DNA of 64,000 nucleotides, from contig NC_133221.1 of NCBI RefSeq assembly GCF_040436345.1, positions 25,497,665-25,561,664 on the forward strand, written 5' to 3'. Of this stretch, positions 1 through 12,260 are shown one piece after another; position 1 is the first letter of the stretch; every line of letters starts with the position of its first letter. The notes below the pieces were generated by a model. The model did not search any database. It was not told where the DNA came from and saw nothing but the letters and a program-made list of their open reading frames with translations. The stretch comes from Pagrus major. Taxonomy: Eukaryota > Chordata > Actinopteri > Spariformes > Sparidae. The position numbers and the translations under genes are program-made.

Positions 1-190
1 TTTAAATCCTGGTGCCTACATCACCCACAATGCAACCTAACCACTGAGTGATATCAATTTAGATTTAGATTACATGCAGCTTCCTCTGGAGTCGCAAAAG
101 GCTTTATACTACTTTTTTCACATATGCAGCAGTACTACCCAAGACCTGTAAACACACTTCAATGTGTATAATTGGAATTTCCAAGAGAGA
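1..190 (+). repeat. Fragment of a dispersed foldback element, cut by the window edge
   Basis: This stretch is clearly similar, with mismatches and small gaps, to one arm of the foldback element at 20455-20962. Shared blocks include GGTGCCTACAT, CCCACAATGCAAC, GATTACATGCAGCT, TTTATACTACTTTTT and CCCAAGACCTGTAAACACA. The terminal inverted repeat of the family is not present at this end, so the copy is truncated or decayed. No gene is seen here. Confidence 0.7.
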
Positions 191-1406
191 CTTGGTTACA
201 TCGTTGGCAGCGGTGTTCCTTTTCTGCAAGCCGCTGTGTTGTGTGCTGTGCTGTGTTGTGTTGTGTTTTCTTAGCTTAGCTTCCTCAGTAGAGCGAGCTG
301 GCTAACTTTGTTTCAAGCTTCTGAGGCTGAACACAGCTTAGTTACAGACATGTGGTACAGAGACGGAGACCCTTTTAAACTCAGCATGGGCACGTCGGAC
401 GCTCGCCAGGCAGGGATGTGAGGGGTGATCTGACTCCCTTCCCTGGTGACGGGAGACTGTGTTCTTGTCTGGGTGAGAGATGGAGGTTACCGTCTGAGCA
501 GAGCTATATAAATACAATTTTGTATTATTATTATTATTATTACAGATGCATTTTAACTTAGCTAATTTTAAATAGTTGATAACCTGTATTTAGGAATGTG
601 TTGCATTTATGAGCTCATCATAGTTTTCAGATGTGAAGTCTTAATCTGCAAAGTAACTATAATTGTCCTTTAAATGTAGTGCAGGAAAACATTCAATATT
701 TGCCTTTAAAATATAAAGGCATCAAAACTGTACACAGTAAGTGAGTAAATGTACTTAGTTACATCCCACCACTGTGCATCCCAACAAACTGGCTGTAAAC
801 TTTTTTATAGTTACAAGTTACCTGACGCAGCTGTAACTCATCAGAGAGCAGATTTGACTTTCATGTCATAAGACATAAAGTGTCTTCGAGGCCTCGCTCC
901 TGCAACCCTCCCACTGCCTCCTTAGAAAGTACCCAGACACCCTGCTGGCTCTGAAGCAGTAGAGAGGGAGAGAGGGGGGGAGAGAGGGAGAGAGAGGGAG
1001 CTGGCATTAGTCAACATTCTCACTGAGATTTCTCCCTACTGATGCACCACCCACTCCCATGAATGCCAAACAGTTCCTTTATTATCTCTGCATTTACATG
1101 ATTTTCAGGAGCAGCTTAAGCTTTATTCCTCCAGCCTTCCCTCTCCTCCGCCTCCCTGCTCTCCTCCCTTTCCTTTCCCCCCTTCTTCTCTGTCAAAGTG
1201 CTGTATCATTACGTACGCCTGGGATAATCCTGATCCCCTCGCCACTCCCTCCCTCTTCAAGTCTTGAGCCTCACCCTTCAAATTTTTCTGTTTTACAGGG
1301 TGTTCAGAGTGGGGCGGGGGTGGCAGGAGGGCAGAGGGTGGGTTGGGATGTCTTTTTCTTGTGCTACTGCAAAATGATGATGAAACCATATGGAGGCTGG
1401 TGGTTG

Positions 1407-1448
1407 CGGGGTTTGCAGGGAGGGAAATAGGGAGATGGGGTGGGGGGG
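1407..1448 (+). other. G-run cluster with G-quadruplex potential
   Basis: Successive guanine runs (GGGG, GGG, GGG, GGG, GGGG, GGGGGGG) are separated by loops of 1 to 7 bases, which satisfies the usual G3+N1-7 quadruplex pattern. It lies just before the long purine tract at 1563-1815. No gene function can be assigned. Confidence 0.5.
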
Positions 1449-1562
1449 ACAGGAGGGGAAGCTACACGGCAGCGTAAATGACTTCTTAGCAGTGCAGCGA
1501 GATGTGAAGGACAGACTGACGTGAGACGGTGTGGTGAGCAAACTAATGAGCTACACATTTCA

Positions 1563-1815
1563 CGCCGTGAAAGAAAAGGAAAGAAGGGAGGGAGGGGAGG
1601 GCAGGGAGAGGGAGGAGGGATGGAGCAGGAGGGGCGAGATGATGACAGAGATAGAGAGATGAGAGGAGGAGGAAAAGGAGAGGAGGCGGGGGAAGACGAG
1701 AGAGGAGGAATGATGGAGGGAGAAGGGGAGATGGTGAAGCATTGCATTTAGAAAAAGTTGGGAAAAGGAAGAGGGGAAGAGTGAGAGAGACAGCAAGAAG
1801 GAAAAGAGGGTGGAA
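1563..1815 (+). repeat. Long polypurine (GA-rich) tract
   Basis: About 250 bases are overwhelmingly A and G on the plus strand, with only scattered pyrimidines. The open frames seen on both strands are simple by-products of the base composition (Lys/Arg/Glu/Gly on one strand, Ser/Pro/Leu on the other) and are not genes. Confidence 0.8.
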
Positions 1816-4800
1816 GGATAAAGAGTGACATGAAAAATGACCTTTCTTTCTATTCTCATTTATCCTTGCCATGACAATGAACAATAAAGTTAGCTTCGAT
1901 GAGATATTGCATGTGTACACAGTCTCACAGGCTGCTCAACCCCTTTTTTTATTGCGACTTTCAAAGATTTCTTTTCATCTGATGACAAAGGAAATATGTA
2001 TTTGATGCAAAAAAAGTTCCAAAGGGATGTACAGTAGTAGTGTGGAGCTGTTATTGAGGCTCCCAGAAGAACTTTAGAGATGAAACATCAGATATCCAGC
2101 CGTCACTGCAGTCCGCATCTGATCCGATAAGGTTTGTTTGACTACATATTCATTGTAGGATTAATCAATAAAGCACTTGTTGCCCCTGGGAAGCCCTGAA
2201 CCTACTGCGACAGGAGCTTTTACACATTCTGCAGAAACGCCACTGAATACTGTTTTAGTTTGTATGAGGGTTTCTGGATTTACAAGACATAATTTTCCAA
2301 GCCAAATCCCAAAATATTGGTGACAGCCTACGAGACAGAATCTGCATTAATTATATTGTAGGCTGAACGAGCTGAGTTTAAGCTTGACAATAATGTGCTT
2401 TTGCAAAATATTGTTTTGTAAAATCCAATTACGTTTACTGATGGGAAAACAGCATATGGTGACCCTCTGCTGTACCAGTGGGTGTAAATAAAGATTCCAA
2501 TTATTAATACCACCCCAGATTTTTTAATAAACACAGATCCCCACACCCCCCATCAGCTGCAACTTTTTCAAAGCGACATAAGTAGCAGAATGCTGCAGCA
2601 GTACATTTAGTTATGTTGGCTTCACACCCAGGACAAAACTTCCTGCTCTCATCCCTCCTCCTTGGCTCCCTGCAGTGTGAGTCTTTCAGTACCTGGTGTG
2701 ATGGGTGTTGGAGGAGGCCTGTGGTCCTCTGTTACTGAATGCAGGCTGGCATCCAGCTCGTCTGAGTCACATCCAGTGTTTGTTCTGGCCCAACCCGCCC
2801 ACCACAGACCCTCAATGCATCAAATTTTAAAGCACAAGACTGATAAAATGTGGTTAAAGAAAATACAGGGCTTCGCCTCAGAGAGTTGAGCCTCTCTTTG
2901 GTGTCAGCTAACAGCAGGTCATAACTTTGCTCTGAAAAACATGGGTGTATGTCTAAGATCTAGATGTGTCTTAATCCTGTGTAGTCATCTAATAACGAGT
3001 TAGAGGGAACATCACTAAAATATTAAATCCATGCTGTTCATTTCTGTATTCCTCTACTCTGCCTATGTGGTCAGAGGCAGGCCAACCCATGAAAATTCAA
3101 CTACTATCGGCTCTTATCTTTAGCCTTGCTAACGGCATAGCTCTATGGATGGCCATGTTGGTCTGTTAGTCAGTGATTCAGACTGAGATATCTTAACAAC
3201 CATTGGGTTTGTTGCCATGAAAGTTCACACAGTCAATCATGGCCCCCAGAGGATGAAGCCTGCTGACTTTGGTGATCTGCTTTTAAGATTATTGTCTCAA
3301 CAACTATTGTATGGATTGCCATGCAATATGACACACCCATTCATGTCCACAAAGTATGAATTGTAATAACTTTTATTGATCCTCTTTAATTTGTTCAGTA
3401 GGCTTCTTTGGTAAGTCACCACATGATTGCAAACTAATTCCAATCAGCCTCAGCTGTACTTTGTATTTAGTGCAAATGCTTGAATGCTGACAGGCCAGGC
3501 TTAGGCACAGTACCCAAGCCGTTTTGGGCGCCACCTGAGCAGAATGAATGTAAAATCAATGTAGAGAGTATCAAAACTAACTTCAGTGAGGACCCCTAAA
3601 TCTGCCGCCAAATACATACACCTAAGTCATCCACAAACCTACCTAAACCACTGGATGTTGGCATTGTCATTGTGAGCATGCTGCAACTTTGTCCGTAGTT
3701 GTGGGTACCCTTACACTTTACTTTTTGGACTTTTAGTTTTACTTTTATCTCCAAAGAAAGTGGTTCTTTCTAAAGGGGTTTAGACTAAACGTAAAATTGG
3801 AAGCATTAATAATTCAATTGGGAAAGGTGACAGCACCCAAGGGTGTCCTCCAGGTAGACCAGTACATTTTTTGATTCGGCAGTCGGTGGCTTTAAAGATA
3901 CTCTGTGTCTTGAATAAAATCATCCTCATTATCATCAGTGGAGCATCTCTTGATTTTTAATTGTGATGACTTTCCAGATTGATCCCCAGGTTCTCTGACT
4001 TGTAGAGTTTGGTCTCATATTATGATTAAAATGTGTGAGACAATGCATTTGACTTCTTCAACTTACACCTTTGAATTGTCAGTGTGATAATAGACCATGT
4101 TTTTGCAGGGCCGTGTTAGCATAGGTTCCCCTGCAGTGTAATTGGTTCATTCTAACCAGAGGTTAAAAAGGGCTAACGTGTGAATAATCAGCTTTTCCTC
4201 TCTCTCTGTCTCTATTTATCTCTCTCCCCCCTCTGCGCTATGCTGATATATTATGCTATTTAAGTCTCCCTCTTTTCCTCTTTTAGTTGAGATAAGAGTT
4301 CATTTCCACTGCCTCTTCTACTTCTCTCATTATTGTAAAAGTCCTTCTTTTCATGCCAAGGAGCCTGGCAAAGAAGCAAATTGCTTGTCCTGCTAATACT
4401 TTATTAGAGGCTACTGGTGCGCACGTACTCCTTCAAACTCAGTCGGACTCACTCATTCTCTCAATCAATCACACGCACTTCGCTCAGCTCGCCCTGTGAC
4501 CACTTGTGCTAAAACGGGACCGTGTGCACACTGGAGAGAAAATATGCTGCGGAAATGATCATCTTAATATGCAATTGAGTCTTGTATTTAAACGTACATT
4601 TGCATTTTCTTCAAATGCCAATATGCAAGATGACCTTCATTTTACAAGTCTCTTCAGATCACTTGAAATGAGTGTGGTAAATAAATATAACAGCTTTGAC
4701 ATAATGTCTATGTCAATCACGGCCTGTGCAAACTCTCAGGTTCATTCTCTCTATATACAAAAAGAAATTACCAGTACATTACCATTACACATACCAGACA

Positions 4801-6118
4801 CCTGTACAACCTTCCAGCTTCTTTGAATTACTGGAAAATGACCATACTGGTCGGACTTACCCTTTGCCTGTACTTGAACCTGCTTTTGAAACATATCCGT
4901 AAACCCTCTGGCAGTGGGTGTGTGAACCTGCAGTGAGATCCACTGCAAGTCGGTTAGTACGAGGCAACCCCATAGAAACATTGCAAATCATATTAACCGT
5001 CACCTCATCACTCAGGCTCGCTCAGGTACGTCCTTTCCCGAGCAGTTCCCTGAGGTTTCCGAGGCACAGCTTCCTCTGAATTCTGGCAGCTGCATTCACA
5101 GGGTTGCGACCTTCGCGTCTTGTTGAGCTGGAGAGAGATGGGTCACTTTGCAAGCTGTGTTTACAAGCCACACACTGCAGAGATACACTCAGTATGCATT
5201 TTGGACAAGTGAAACATGCCAAAAAGGTAAGCGTGCGCCGACTGTGTTCAGTGTTTATCTTGAAAGGAACCACAATAAATCAGAATATAATGGTAGTATT
5301 GAAAAAAATGGCTTGTAATGCAAGATTGATTTTTTTATACATGCAAAGACATCAGTCAGAGTTGGCACTGATGCAGTCTGATATTGGAATCTGCTGTCGA
5401 TACTTATCACTTATCTGATATCGGACTGACGTCACCGATCCATGTACCGATCCAGATTCTATAGTTGGATCGACTGAGTGTAAAGGGGAATTGATTGAAG
5501 TTGCCATAGCAATTTGCTCGCCTATACCTATACCTTTTTGTCTGTGAAGCCTATTTAACCTACATTTGAAATAAATTGATTTGGGATACATTAAAACTTT
5601 ATCAATTTATGTATATTTTTTTATCTTTTAATAAGAAGTCCCGTGCGGTTTACTACAGCCTCTTGTAACCTCACACAGAACAATAATAATAATGATAATA
5701 ATAATCCAGAAAAACAACTGTGGTTTCAGTATCGGTATCAGCAGATAGTCAAATTCAGGTACTGGAAAAAAAGTGGATTTCACAATACTGGTTGTAATTA
5801 AATAAAGTCTATGGGATTACAGTTTGAAATACACATTACTACACTATGTTGTGGTATATCAAAAGTTGTCTAACATTTTGTGGGAAGTTAGGAGAGTGCA
5901 TTTGCAAAGTCAACCAGTTAGTCCCCATGGATGAAGTTTTTTCACTTCAGCCACTTCTGCTGTGGTTCTCTGAGATAAGCAGAAAAGTAACTAGTTAAGT
6001 TATTCTGTTAAGTAATTGCTTTCCTAATGTGATTGCATTATAATATAGTATTGACTATAAAGTGATAACATTTTTCAAGTTACTTTCCCAACTCTGACAG
6101 ACAAACAAACACCTTGAA

Positions 6119-6120
<2 letters not shown>

Positions 6121-6217
<97 letters not shown>
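6121..6217 (+). repeat. (AC)n microsatellite, about 97 bp
   Basis: Uninterrupted AC dinucleotides, about 48 units. It creates an artificial Cys-Val open frame on the minus strand. Confidence 0.98.
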
Positions 6218-7759
6218 ATGAAACCTCATGTAGACACAAACACAGAGCAATAGGAAGCTTGTCTGAGTCTGGAGGAAGACCTGCCATGACTGCTGGGGGC
6301 TTTAATCAGCGTCTGACAGGAGGAGGTGAAGCAGCTCCTCTAATTGACTATAGACAGCGTCTCTGCATTCAGGGCTGCTGCTGCGGCCTCCAACACGCAG
6401 CATTGATCTGATGGAGAACATTGTCTGTCTCTTACTTACCCTCTTTCTTCATCCATCTGTTCTCTATTCCTCTTGGTTCCCCTCCTTTCTCTCTCTCTCT
6501 TTCATGCAGTGCCCCTCCTCTTTTCCTCCTTTCACTCTGCTAATCACTCCTTCCCTCTATCTCCCTTGCTGCTGTTCTTTCTTTTCTCCTCATCAACATA
6601 TTCTACTACGAGGGATCTGAGCCAAGCCTTTAAGACAGATGGATGATGATGAATGGTGAGGCAAACCAGAGCTCTCTCCCTCTGTCTTGTTCTTTCTCTC
6701 TTTCCCTCCTTTCTTTCACATGGTCTTGACTTTGTTTTCTTTGATGCACTTTTGAAGCTAATGAGAACGCGCCTTTGGGAGGGCGATGATGTGCTTTCAA
6801 ATGATTAGGGCCAAAAGCTACTTCCTTAGCCATCGAACATCAATAGAACAAAGCCAGTCGGACCCAAACAGAGTTGAGATTGAAAAAAGGAGAAAAAAAT
6901 GTTCTACTCAGATGTCGGTTAAGAACCCTCTTGTGGAAAACCAATGAGGGGCAGTCGCCTACTTGTTAGAGCTTCCACCCCTCCAGTCCTCTTTACTTCC
7001 CTATGATAATGATGTGATTCTGCTTGGATTCAAGGGTTGTGGAGGATAAAGATCTGTGAGAAGAGTGACATGTAGCTTTTGCCTTTGAAGGAACACAGAT
7101 GAGGCCTTTTGGGAAATCCCCCAAGGACCCAAGATGGACTCCCCTTGGTCTCAATTATACCAGCCTCCACTTGGTTCCCCCTCTACAGTCTCTATCTATC
7201 CTTGCATGACACTGCGGTGCTCTCTTGTAGCACCGCAGGACAGTTCTGTCCTTCACCTTTTGATCCAGGCCAGATCAAACGCCAGCTGCTCTTTGATGAT
7301 AGCGGAGATGGTGGTAGTGCAAAGGATCCCAGGGCGTCGGCTCCCCCTCGGTTTATCACTGGAAAACCCTAACAACCTGTAGCAGCATGCCTGCAGTTAT
7401 GCTGTTGACAGGTCCTGGCGGGAGGCACCATAAATAATGCCCGTCTAGCTGTGTTGATGCAAGATTGGAATGTACATTTTGCTCGCTGTTACACTTCCAG
7501 GCATGTTTGAGGAGCTGCTCTGCTGGGCTACGCTGCTTTGTTGGTGGTGGAGTCATGCAGTTTATGATTTTCTAATGAGCGCTGAAGGTTTGGGCCACGG
7601 AAGCTCTCAGAGTAAAGTTCTGGCTAATGCAGCAGGTCTGAATAGTCCTGTATGTATTCTGAGGTAACAATGACTTCTGTACACATGATCTCGCCTGATA
7701 TTCTGAAGAGTATAGCTGCGACTAACGATGATTTTCATTTTCGATTCATGCATTCCTCT

Positions 7760-7969
7760 TTTTAGCCAAACTAGTGGTGCTGCTTTATGGATGTCAATAT
7801 CTTTCGGTTGGTTGGTCGGTCAGCCAAGGTCCAAACAGAAATAACTAAAAAAATATTGGATGCATTGCCATGAAATCTCTTACAGACATTCATGTTCCTC
7901 AAAGGATGAATCCTATCGACTTTGATGACCCCCAGGACTTTTGTCCTCTCACACCACCATGAGGTGGTT
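7760..7969 (+). repeat. Decayed interspersed repeat
   Basis: Sequence of the type ATTGCCATGAAAT...ACAGACATTCATG...CAAAGGATGAATCCT...GACTTTGATGACCCC recurs at 3140-3400, 8530-8604, 9398-9690 and 33830-33910. It is an old multicopy element common in fish genomes. The class cannot be named from the sequence alone. Confidence 0.65.
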
Positions 7970-8477
7970 TTAAAGGTGATGGTTGGGGTCTTTTGATGTT
8001 GGGTTGTATGAAGTACTTATCCCTAGTCAGTGTATTACCCACCATAGATGATCTTCAGCTCTCCCCCTGTGTGGAGAAGCAGCGGGTAGCGGCAGCAGGA
8101 AGCCGAGCATTGTACTGCTGTAAACCGAACCAGCAGGAACACGTACGTCGGTATTTCTACACATACTTCCTGTGTGTGTGTGGTGCAGTGGTTGAGGGAA
8201 TGTGGTGCCAAGGCTGTTTGACAGCAACGTAAAGCACAAAACATTTTCACTTAAACGAATATATGTTTTTTAGGTGCGACTTATTTTAGGTGGCTAAAAT
8301 ACGTCTTGCTGCTGGTCGAGTTTACAGCAGTACAATGCTCTGTTTCCTGCTGGGACTACGCGCTGCTTCCTCTCCACACAGGGGGAGAGCTGACGACCTT
8401 CTACTGCAGGTAATACACTGACTAGGGATAAGTACCTCATACAAGCCCACATCAAAAGAACCGAACTATCCCTTTAA
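7970..8477 (+). mobile_element. TTAA-bounded foldback MITE
   Basis: The 508-bp element begins TTAAAGGTGATGGTT and ends AACTATCCCTTTAA. The two ends are long inverted repeats: GTACTTATCCCTAGTCAGTG near the left end recurs inverted near the right end, as does CTCCCCCTGTGTGGAGA. The arms pair over more than 100 bases. There is no coding capacity; open frames inside come from the arms. TTAA at both ends fits target-site duplication by a piggyBac-like or other TTAA-targeting transposase, which is an inference. Confidence 0.8.
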
Positions 8478-8529
8478 ATGAAAATTCAACGACTAATACA
8501 ACTGGCTTTATGAACAGCAATGTCGATTA

Positions 8530-8604
8530 CTTGGTCAATCCACTAAACTGAATTATCTCAACAACTGTTGAATGGACTGCCATGTAATCTTGTACAGATA
8601 ATCC
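8530..8604 (+). repeat. Left half of an old repeat split by a hAT insertion
   Basis: The repeat (TCTCAACAACTGTTGAATGG, GCCATGTAATCTTGTACAG) stops at the target duplication of the hAT element at 8613-9389. Related sequence resumes after 9398, and another copy lies at about 9615-9675. Confidence 0.6.
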
Positions 8605-8612
8605 CTCTAGAT

Positions 8613-9389
8613 CAGGGGTCTGCAACCTGTGGCTCTGGAGCCGCATGCAGCTCTTTTGCCCCTCTGCAGTGGCTCCCTGTGGCTTTGACATTTTACATGG
8701 AAATGAATAATATTATTTTTTTTTTTTATCATCATCACATTTTTAGGCCTTACATTCTCCGACAGTAAAAATGCGTAGCCTACACACAGAATTGTATCTG
8801 TTCTATCAAGTTGTGATTAATTGAATGATCCTGAGTTAATATGATTGTGTTTTATGCTCAAGCCCGAGGGTTGATTGCTGTATGTGGCTGAGGATAAAAA
8901 AAGAAGGATTAACCGAAATGGACTAAAATAAATTTAAACTGTCCTGTGTTTTCAAATCTAGGCTGCCGCTACGTGTTTTATTTATTATCAAATGAGGCTA
9001 CCTTTTATTTTGTACATTTTCACAAACACAGGGAGGACTTAAGTAGGTCTGCATATATAGCTCTGTATTGCTACTCTATTTCTATTTATTGTAGGCTAGT
9101 TCTTTTATTTCATAAATGCACCAAAACATGGCATCATTGAAATGGAAATGCAAAGTTCAAGTACCTTATACTGTGAGCATAACTAGCCCACTGCAGAGTT
9201 GCCACATGATGTGAAAATATGAATGAATGCTCACTTAGGCCTATTAATAATCTTCTTAGGCTAATTTAGACTTTCTAGACTGTGTTACCTTCATCATAAG
9301 GCACAAATATGTTTTGCGGCTCCAGACAGATTTTTTTGGCGAGGCATGGCTAAAATGGCTCTTTTGATAGTAAAGGTTGCTGACCCCTG
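8613..9389 (+). mobile_element. Non-autonomous hAT transposon with intact TSD
   Basis: The 777-bp element begins CAGGGGTCTGCAACC and ends GGTTGCTGACCCCTG, so the terminal inverted repeats match at 14 of 15 positions. It is flanked on both sides by the perfect 8-bp direct repeat CTCTAGAT (8605-8612 and 9390-9397), the classical hAT signature. Sub-terminal GGCTCTGGAGCCGCATG and its inverted counterpart GCGGCTCCAGA are also present. It has no transposase reading frame, so it is a deletion derivative mobilised in trans. Confidence 0.92.
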
Positions 9390-9397
9390 CTCTAGAT

Positions 9398-11904
9398 GAT
9401 GATGAATGACAAATCAGTATGACTTTTTGGTGATCACCTGATATTTAATGGAGTGGCGACATCAGGCCAAAATTCTCACATATAATATCTTAACCTCTAC
9501 TAGATGATAGACTTTCATGATTCCCAGATGCTACATCCTAATGACTCAGTGGCCCCCTGATATTTCCTCAGTACCACCAGCGGATTGAGATACAGTAGGA
9601 TGTCTTGGCGAAATGTCTCAACAACTGTTGGAAGGATTGCCATGTAATCTGTACAGATATTCATGCTCCGGTCAGGATACATTTTAATAATTCATCAGGG
9701 CAGAATTTTAATTTGTTCAACACACTGATCTATAAAATATGTACAGCTTGCCAAACTAATGATTCCCATCAGCCTCAGATGTAGTGTTCTCAGAAATGTA
9801 AAAAAATACTGATGCGTATTGATTCACAATATTTGAAACAGTTTCATTACTCATTTTTTGGCAGTATGAATGCACCAGTACTGGCTTGGTTTTTTCGCTC
9901 TCCTCTTCAACAGCGAGTTGACACATGCGCCGCTGCAGTGTCCGGACAGCTCCACCTGCTCCAGAAATCAAATTATTAAAGCCTAGTTATATTTATCTTT
10001 TGATAGTAATCCAACATTTTACACCCTCAGTGGTATGTCAACATTTCCCTGTGTTTTGTTGAACATGGTATTGAATATCAATTTTTTTTTTTAAGGTAGT
10101 GTAACGAAGTTAGAAATGCCAATATAGTGACCACACTACTCAAATGTATATTGTTCAGTGCTAACATGCTAAACCAAGATGTTGAACATTATACTGGCTA
10201 AACATCCTAAGTACAGCCTCACAGAGCTGATATCACGGCTGTATAGCCTTTTTCTAAATTGACCTGAACAGAGAACCAGCTGATCCTCACATTAGAATTG
10301 GAATCTGCAAATGTTTGCTTGATAAATGAAACATTGAATCAATTATTAAAATTGTTGATGGCACATTTTCTGTTGATCAGTGTAGAACGTTGCACAATTG
10401 AATTGAACAATCTTCTTGCTTTAGTTGTTTGGGACTCTCATTATAAAGTGCTTCAAATTCCAAGGTGTCAAGTTTCAATGGGCTTAAGGCAAACACAACA
10501 ACAGAAAAAAAGTAGTTTATGACATTCAGAAGTGGATGTTTTTATGTTTCTTTTTTTGCGTTAAAAAAGGATCAAAGGATCCAAAGGATGTATTTGAGGA
10601 TCCAGTGTATGAAAGCCTTTTTGAACCTTTGGACTACAGTATGAGAGTTAGCAGGTTGTATAATCACCTGTGGCTCTTCTTGCTACATGCTGCACCTTAT
10701 CCATACCAGAACTAGAAGTGATATTTTATATACCTATATCACCTGTATTACTGTTGGAAACTGACCATTAATCACTTAAATTACAATGTATTAACCCTCC
10801 TGACAAACTGAGGAAAAGATTAGAATGAGCAGTCCAGCTTTCTTACAAAACACATTGGGAGATTTATGACTATTATCCCCATCTATTCAGACCTTTTCAT
10901 CACCTCGGGTGCTTACCTTCTCAAGTCCGACTAATACAGCCCTGGATGGTGATATAAAATGATTACGGCTGATATGGACATTTATGGAGCCCACATTCAT
11001 ACACAGAAGAGACACAGATACCTGAAGGTCAAGTGGAAGGAGGGGGGCAGTCAATTTCAAAGGACCTTTTGTCAAGTCCTTATTGAAATTCATCAATAAA
11101 AATGGGCCGCCCTAAGCCTTTTCAGAAATAAAATTGTCATGCTAATTCATTTTGATTGCCACATTGGAATGGCTAAACAAAATGAATGGCGGGGGCCAGA
11201 TGCGCCCACTGAAGCGTAACTCTGGATATTTCATAGTGAATTACCCTTGATCGACTTGCCCATTGGATCTTGGTGCAAATTCTGATCAAATGCCCACATG
11301 TGTGGAATTCCAATCACCGCTTTGCTAACTCATTGATTTGCATGCCAAAGAAGAACACATTAAGACCCCAAAGGAAAGCAGCACTGCTGACTTTTTTTTT
11401 TTATAATCGAAGAACGAAGAACGAAGAACGAAGAACGAAGGGAATTGAAATTTTCATCCCAAGCTTGCTCTGCCTTGATAATGTAAATGTAGAAAATTAT
11501 TCAGCCATTTGTGAACCAAACGATGAATATTCCACCTTATCATTTGCAGAGACCTGCAAACACGAGCAAAGAGTGATATGTTTCATTAACTTTTTATTCA
11601 GGCTGATTTGTGCTCCAACATATAATTTTAATACACCAGAGTTCCTTAGTTGCTTTCCTGGTTGGGACCGAGTTCAGTGCAAAGTGCATCAAATACATGA
11701 CGGGTTCTGTCGATGAAAGACCACAGACCTTAGTACTGAGGAACACCGAGGAAGGAATAACAAGCCCTCTGTGTTGCATGAGAGACAGGACTCTTGTGGA
11801 TGAGGGGGAGGACACTTTCCAATGAGCCATCTGGACATGGGCCCCCAGGGGACAAAGAGCAAAACATGCTTGATCTGTCTGCCTCTTTCCCTCTTCCTAC
11901 TCCC
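9398..11904. other. Gene-free stretch
   Basis: Contents: the right half of the split old repeat (9398-9690), unique AT-rich sequence, and a 7-bp tandem repeat (GAACGAA, about five units) at 11408-11440. No exon could be supported. Open frames of 60 to 148 codons here have no recognisable motif. Confidence 0.55.
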
Positions 11905-12024
<120 letters not shown>

Positions 12025-12150
12025 AACTTTCATCATTTCAGCACTTTTTGGTTCTAGAAGGAAAATCCCCAAATACCATTCAAGCTGGCTTTTTGTTTCT
12101 CCTCATATTGTTTGTTTTCATAGACCATGTTTACTGAAAGTGAACACATT

Positions 12151-12260
12151 TTAAAGGTGTAATTTGTAAAACATGGCCAGAATTGAAAAACATCAGGGGC
12201 AGCATATCACCAGAGTAACTGAGTCAGTGACTGTCAGTGACATCAGTCGCAGGTAAGAAC
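12151..12260 (+). mobile_element. Truncated copy of the GGTGCAATATG MITE family
   Basis: It begins TTAAAGGTGTAATTTGTAAA and contains CAGGGGCAGCATATCACCAG, which closely matches the copies at 38960 and 32879. The right terminus is not recognisable, so the end is approximate. Confidence 0.6.

Larger units (their letters stand above)
191..7759. other. Gene-free stretch with repeats and low-complexity DNA
   Basis: No exon with a recognisable protein match, splice signals and codon bias was found. Contents: a short block at about 735-775 (GAGTAAATGTACTTAGTTACAT) shared with the 36 kb repeat; purine-rich tracts near 960-1000 and 1407-1815; a decayed repeat at about 3140-3400 (CAACAACTATTG, ATTGCCATG) shared with 7780-7960, 8530-8604 and 9590-9690; a decayed ATCGG-rich interspersed repeat at about 5330-5790; and the (AC)n at 6121-6217. 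It is either intergenic or the long last intron of the gene ending at 19131. Confidence 0.6.

Noticed and set aside
1364-1747. Long overlapping open frames on both strands
   Set aside because: They arise from a purine tract (Ser/Pro/Leu on one strand, Gly/Glu/Arg on the other), with no splice signals or motifs.
6075-6287. Cys-Val repeat frame on the minus strand
   Set aside because: Translation of the (AC)n microsatellite. The same applies at 34417-34689 and 46662-46911.
7993-8250. Open frames on both strands with similar peptides
   Set aside because: They are translations of the inverted arms of the foldback element at 7970-8477.
11270-11716. 148-codon open frame
   Set aside because: It crosses a GAACGAA tandem repeat, has no recognisable domain and no coding-like codon pattern.
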